This document shows positions 31,217 to 34,023 of a stretch of DNA of 34,023 nucleotides, in pieces (position 1 is the first letter of the stretch; each line of letters opens with the position of its first letter). A program made the position numbers and the translations under genes. This DNA is from Muribaculaceae bacterium (GTDB taxonomy: Bacteria; Bacteroidota; Bacteroidia; Bacteroidales; Muribaculaceae). The notes beneath the pieces are model-generated. The model ran no database searches, was not told the DNA's origin, and saw only the letters and a list, made by a program, of their open reading frames with translations. The DNA lies in NCBI GenBank assembly GCA_017454355.1, contig JAFTDD010000054.1:1-34023 (forward strand), in the 5' to 3' direction.

Positions 31217-32218
31217 ATGCCTGGGTTTTCAGTTATTATACCTGTTTATAACCGTCCGCAGGAAGTCGACGACTTGCTGCGCAGCCTGTTGGCGCAATCG
31301 TGCCGCGACTTTGAGGTGATTATTGTTGAGGACGGCTCTACGGTCACTTGTCGCGAGCAGGTTGACAGCGCAGTTAAGGCCGGCCTCGATGTGCGCTATT
31401 TCCACAAATCAAACGAGGGACGCTCCATCGCGCGTAATTACGGCCTGGAGCGAGCACACGGCGACTACTTTGTATTCTTTGATAGCGACTGTGTCATTCC
31501 GCCTGAGTACTTCGCTACGCTGTGCGCAGAACTCGAGCGCGAGCCGGTGGACTGCTTTGGCGGGCCGGACGCTGCCGCCCCCGACTTCACCGACCTGCAA
31601 AAGGCAATTTCGTTCTCGATGACAGCACTGCTCACCACCGGCGGCATCCGTGGCGGCAAGGTGCAGATGGAAAAGTTTGTGCCACGCTCGTTCAATATGG
31701 GTTATTCGCGGCGTGTCTATGAGGCGGTGGGTGGCTTCCGCGAGATGTTCAGCGAGGATATTGACATGAGCACGCGAGTGCGGCAGGCCGGTTTCTCGAT
31801 TCGCTTGATACGGCCCGCATTTGTCTACCACAAGCGCCGCACGTCGTTGGCTAAGTTCGCCCGACAGACCCACGTCTTCGGCATGAGCCGCATCACGTTG
31901 CACCTGCTTTACCCGGGCAGCCTGAAGTTGGTGCACGCGTTGCCGGCGGTGTTCACCGCAGGTAGCGTCCTGCTGATAATTCTGGCTCTCGCATGGCGGT
32001 GGTGGGCAATTCTGCCGCTCGCGCTCTATGCGGTGCTATTGTGGCTCAACGCCTTGTGGGACACTCGCAGCCTGAAGATTTCGCTTATGGCTGTCGTAAC
32101 CAGTTTCGTGCAGTTGTGGAGTTATGGCGCGGGCTTTATCCGGGCGTGGTGGTGGAAAATCGTGCTCGGTCACGGGCGCGACATCAACGAGGAAATCGAG
32201 ATGCGTCGTGGCAAGTAG
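31217..32218 (+). CDS. Family 2 glycosyltransferase with C-terminal membrane helices
   Basis: 333 residues. I start it at the ATG at 31217 (MPGFSVIIPVYNRP) because the longer reading from 31121 would translate the repeat block (SQPSTSQPST). The GT-A nucleotide-sugar domain has the N-terminal VIIPVYN strand, VEDGST (37-42), the metal-binding DSD (89-91) and the ED pair (180-181) before a basic RVRQAGF segment. Two or three hydrophobic helices (about 240-320) anchor it to the inner membrane. It should transfer a sugar in glycan or lipid-linked polymer assembly, but no glycan gene cluster surrounds it, so the acceptor is unknown. Confidence 0.9.
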   Translation: MPGFSVIIPVYNRPQEVDDLLRSLLAQSCRDFEVIIVEDGSTVTCREQVDSAVKAGLDVRYFHKSNEGRSIARNYGLERAHGDYFVFFDSDCVIPPEYFATLCAELEREPVDCFGGPDAAAPDFTDLQKAISFSMTALLTTGGIRGGKVQMEKFVPRSFNMGYSRRVYEAVGGFREMFSEDIDMSTRVRQAGFSIRLIRPAFVYHKRRTSLAKFARQTHVFGMSRITLHLLYPGSLKLVHALPAVFTAGSVLLIILALAWRWWAILPLALYAVLLWLNALWDTRSLKISLMAVVTSFVQLWSYGAGFIRAWWWKIVLGHGRDINEEIEMRRGK

Positions 32219-32234
32219 CGCAAGAAACCAGTCA

Positions 32235-32297
32235 CGCTAGAAACGCTAGAAACCCTAGGAACCCTAGGAACCCTAGAAACCCTAGGAACGCTAGAAA
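32235..32297. repeat. Nonamer array, C(G/C)CTAG(A/G)AA, seven exact-length units
   Basis: Seven 9-bp units vary at just two positions: CGCTAGAAA twice, CCCTAGGAA twice, CCCTAGAAA, CCCTAGGAA and CGCTAGAAA. The array lies between the glycosyltransferase stop and the radC ATG, which follows 6 bp later. Same family as 11606-11632. Confidence 0.93.
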
Positions 32298-32303
32298 AAG
32301 ACT

Positions 32304-33020
32304 ATGGAATATAATGAAATAACAGAGCCGGTGTCGCGCACCATGCATGAGATGTCGCTCGATAGCCGCCCGCGCGAGAAGGCCCTCAAGCACGGCGTGG
32401 GCAGCCTTGACATCGCCGAACTCATTGCGGTGATAATCGGTAGCGGGTCCCAAGGAGAAAACGTGTCGCTGCTGTGCCAGCGCTTGATTGACGACCATGG
32501 TGGCAAATTGTATAATTTGGCGCGACGCAGCGTCCACGACCTGATGAACAACTATCGCGGCATCGGCGAGGTGAAAGCGTTGCAAATCCTTGCGGCGATC
32601 GAGTTGGCCAAGCGCATTGAGGGAGAAGAGTTTGACGATCGGCAACAGATTATGTCCTCGGGGTCAGCCTACGCCTTTTTCTCGCCAAAATTGCGCGATA
32701 AGCCCAACGAGCACATCATGGTGGCGCTGCTCAATCGCCGCAAGGAGATTATCCACAGTCAGGTGGTGAGCACGGGGGGAGTGTCGTTTGCCCAAGCCGA
32801 TGTGAAAATGATTGTGAAACCCGCCATCGAGCACCTTGCCGATGGCCTGATTTTGGCTCATAACCACCCGAGTGACAGTCCGCAGCCCAGTCGGCAAGAC
32901 GACGACCTTACAAAGCGTGTGAAGGACGCTTGCGATGCCCTCGACATCGTTCTGCTCGACCACATCATCGTCTGTCGAGGCCGACGCTACTACAGTTACA
33001 ATGACGAGGGCAAGCTGTGA
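32304..33020 (+). CDS. radC: RadC family protein (JAB/MPN-type domain)
   Basis: 238 residues. An N-terminal helix-hairpin-helix-like region (about 20-105, with MNNYRGIGEVKALQILAAIE) precedes the RadC JAB1/MPN domain (about 120-230). Its metal site is intact: HNHPSDSPQPSRQDD with His186, His188 and Asp199. The family is widely annotated as DNA repair, but the direct role is not firmly established. The gene starts 6 bp behind the seven-unit nonamer array. The C-terminal IIVCRGRRYYSYNDEGKL is typical, so the protein is complete. Confidence 0.93.
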   Translation: MEYNEITEPVSRTMHEMSLDSRPREKALKHGVGSLDIAELIAVIIGSGSQGENVSLLCQRLIDDHGGKLYNLARRSVHDLMNNYRGIGEVKALQILAAIELAKRIEGEEFDDRQQIMSSGSAYAFFSPKLRDKPNEHIMVALLNRRKEIIHSQVVSTGGVSFAQADVKMIVKPAIEHLADGLILAHNHPSDSPQPSRQDDDLTKRVKDACDALDIVLLDHIIVCRGRRYYSYNDEGKL

Positions 33021-33087
33021 CGCATCGGCCGCGTGGAGCCTGCAATGGCAGCCACAATGTGGCTGCACACGGAACGTTATGGCTTTT

Positions 33088-33119
33088 AATTATGAATTAT
33101 GCATTGTGAATTATGAATT
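33088..33119. repeat. AATTATG heptamer array at the Nudix gene start
   Basis: AATTATG, AATTATG, CATTGTG, AATTATG, AATT in line. The ATG used for the Nudix gene (33113) is part of the fourth unit. It recalls the GATGTTA array at the MurF-Alr start. Confidence 0.82.
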
Positions 33120-33511
33120 GTATAGACGTTGTGTGTGCCGTGATTGAGCGGCAAGGAAAAGTCTTGTGTATGCGCCGCAAGAACCGTGGCGCTGCGAGTA
33201 CGGCGGGTCTTTTCGAATTTCCGGGTGGCAAAATAGAGGCGGGCGAGACGCCGTTTGAGGCTATCGTTCGCGAGATACGTGAAGAATTGGAATGGGAGGT
33301 GACACCACTCGAATTGCTCGCCACTGTCACCCATGAATACCCTGAGTTCACTATCCGCCTGACGGCCGTGCGTTGCGGCATCAGTGACGATGCCGAGCCC
33401 GTGCTCCATGACCACGATGATTACCGCTGGCTGGAACCGGCAGAGTTACCATCATTAAACTGGGCCGCGGCCGACAGCCGCTTGATTGACAAACTAATTC
33501 TCCAACGTTAA
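33113..33511 (+). CDS. Nudix hydrolase, MutT-like
   Basis: 132 residues. The Nudix box is at about 39-61: GGKIEAGETPFEAIVREIRE continues to EELEW, giving G-x5-E-x7-RE-x2-EE; the usual Gly before the last hydrophobic position is Glu60. The N-terminus (IDVVCAVIERQGKVLCMRR) and C-terminal WLEPAELPSLNWAAADSRLI fit the MutT group that removes damaged or surplus (d)NTPs such as 8-oxo-dGTP. Start codon from the heptamer array. The gene may be cotranscribed with radC, 92 bp upstream; that gap also holds a small palindrome, GCAGCCACA-ATG-TGTGGCTGC-like, at 33047-33065. Substrate not determinable. Confidence 0.9.
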   Translation: MNCIDVVCAVIERQGKVLCMRRKNRGAASTAGLFEFPGGKIEAGETPFEAIVREIREELEWEVTPLELLATVTHEYPEFTIRLTAVRCGISDDAEPVLHDHDDYRWLEPAELPSLNWAAADSRLIDKLILQR

Positions 33512-33548
33512 TTTTTAAACATAAATATCCATTAAAATTCATTAATCA

Positions 33549-33663
33549 TTAACTAAAGTTTTTAAAGCAGATAAATTAATGGTTCTGAGAGCTGTAGGGG
33601 CAGAATAAATTCTGCCCCTACAAAATACCGCTTATTATTATCATGACTATCAATCTCTTTTAC
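33549..33663 (+). repeat. MITE-like palindromic element, copy 2 (short core)
   Basis: The left flank with AGCAGATAAATTAATGG (33549-33592) leads to a perfect 30-bp palindrome, TGTAGGGGCAGAAT-AA- and its complement (33593-33622). After 8-10 bp comes the right flank, TTATTATTATCATGACTATC and on to 33663. Both flanks occur inverted around the 15.9-kb copy. From 33512 to the window end there is no gene; only these repeats and AT-rich DNA. Confidence 0.9.
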
Positions 33664-33705
33664 TTCAGGAGCTTGAGGTAGTAATAATCTTGAATATCAG
33701 CGTTT

Positions 33706-33770
33706 TGTAGGGACACAATTTATTGTGTCCACCCCTGCGGCACGTGGACACAATTAATTGTGTCCCTACA
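33706..33770. repeat. Related palindrome with co-varied arms (GGGACACAAT family)
   Basis: Arms TGTAGGGACACAATTTATTG and on to GTCC, with one mismatch between arms, around the loop ACCCCTGCGGCACGT. It is the same nested design as the GGGGCAGAAT elements, with matching changes in all four half-sites and a shared TGCGGCA in the loop. Its flanks are different from those of copies 1 and 2. Confidence 0.85.
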
Positions 33771-33931
33771 TTTTCTTCAATTATTACTTGATAATCATTA
33801 TGTTCCACATCAGAGACTTGAGTCATTTAGAAAAATCTTATGTTCTCTTGTCTGAAATTAATGGATAATTCATGGAAATTCATGTTCAAAAATTTTGTTG
33901 CGATAGATGTAATACTTTTTGCAGTGGACTC

Positions 33932-34023
33932 TTAACTAAAGTTTCTAAAGCAGATAAATTAATGGTTCTGAGAGCTGTAGGGGCAGAATTTATTCTGCCC
34001 GTTTGCGGCATGTGGACAGAATA
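33932..34023 (+). repeat. MITE-like palindromic element, copy 3, cut by window end
   Basis: 33932-33989 repeats 33549-33606 over 58 bp with one difference. The core then continues as the long form, TTCTGCCCGTTTGCGGCATG, with a right arm GGACAGAATA that looks intermediate between the two palindrome families. The element runs off the window. Confidence 0.9.

Noticed and set aside
33047-33065. Palindrome GCAGCCAC/GTGGCTGC as terminator of radC
   Set aside because: No T-run follows on either strand and it is short; terminator function is not supported.

Overview
The window looks like chromosomal DNA of a Bacteroidota, order Bacteroidales; Muribaculaceae is my best guess for family. Directly visible support: the MurF-alanine racemase fusion, a GSCFA protein, an OmpA protein with an N-terminal barrel, proteins with Por/T9SS-like C-terminal tails, the near absence of Shine-Dalgarno sequences, and repeated promoters of the Bacteroidetes type (TTG/TTTG, 19-22 bp, TAnnTTTG). 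The family assignment is inference. I see no rRNA, tRNA, CRISPR array, complete insertion sequence or phage genes.

Region by region. (1) 0.2-4.1 kb, leftward: transglutaminase-like protein, NlpC/P60 endopeptidase and a dipeptide epimerase with a Tat/lipoprotein signal, probably a set for breaking down murein peptides outside the cytoplasm. (2) 4.3-10.6 kb, leftward: two GH13 alpha-amylases (a lipoprotein, and a 1323-residue multimodular enzyme) on either side of a HicB-HicA toxin-antitoxin pair. (3) 10.7-13.7 kb, leftward: an S9 prolyl-oligopeptidase-family lipoprotein followed by a glycerophosphodiester phosphodiesterase. (4) 13.7-14.6 kb: a gene-poor stretch with a strong promoter, a structured leader, a 38-codon ORF, a terminator, a perfect long hairpin and an ECF-type promoter. 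(5) 14.6-16.4 kb, rightward: membrane protein, ECF sigma factor and small two-TM protein, probably an autoregulated module. (6) 16.5-16.94 kb: gene debris, with the 5' remnant of an AAA-ATPase/PD-(D/E)XK gene, an intact antitoxin and an internally deleted PIN toxin. (7) 16.95-27.3 kb, rightward: GSCFA protein, MurF-Alr, a BspA-like leucine-rich-repeat protein and a tripartite RND efflux system (adaptor, pump, TolC-like channel). (8) 27.4-33.5 kb, rightward: transketolase, OmpA-family protein, GT2 glycosyltransferase, RadC and a Nudix hydrolase. (9) 33.5-34.0 kb: a repeat-only stretch.

The most distinctive property is the intergenic repeats. Short tandem arrays of period 7, 9 or 10 sit directly beside translation starts. 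Several families of palindromic REP/MITE-like units occur between genes, and two units are read in frame inside genes. One unit of about 110-140 bp, with conserved flanks around a nested palindrome, occurs at 15.9 kb, 33.6 kb and, cut by the window edge, 33.9 kb. The best candidate for something undescribed is the compact transcription unit at 13.9-14.4 kb.
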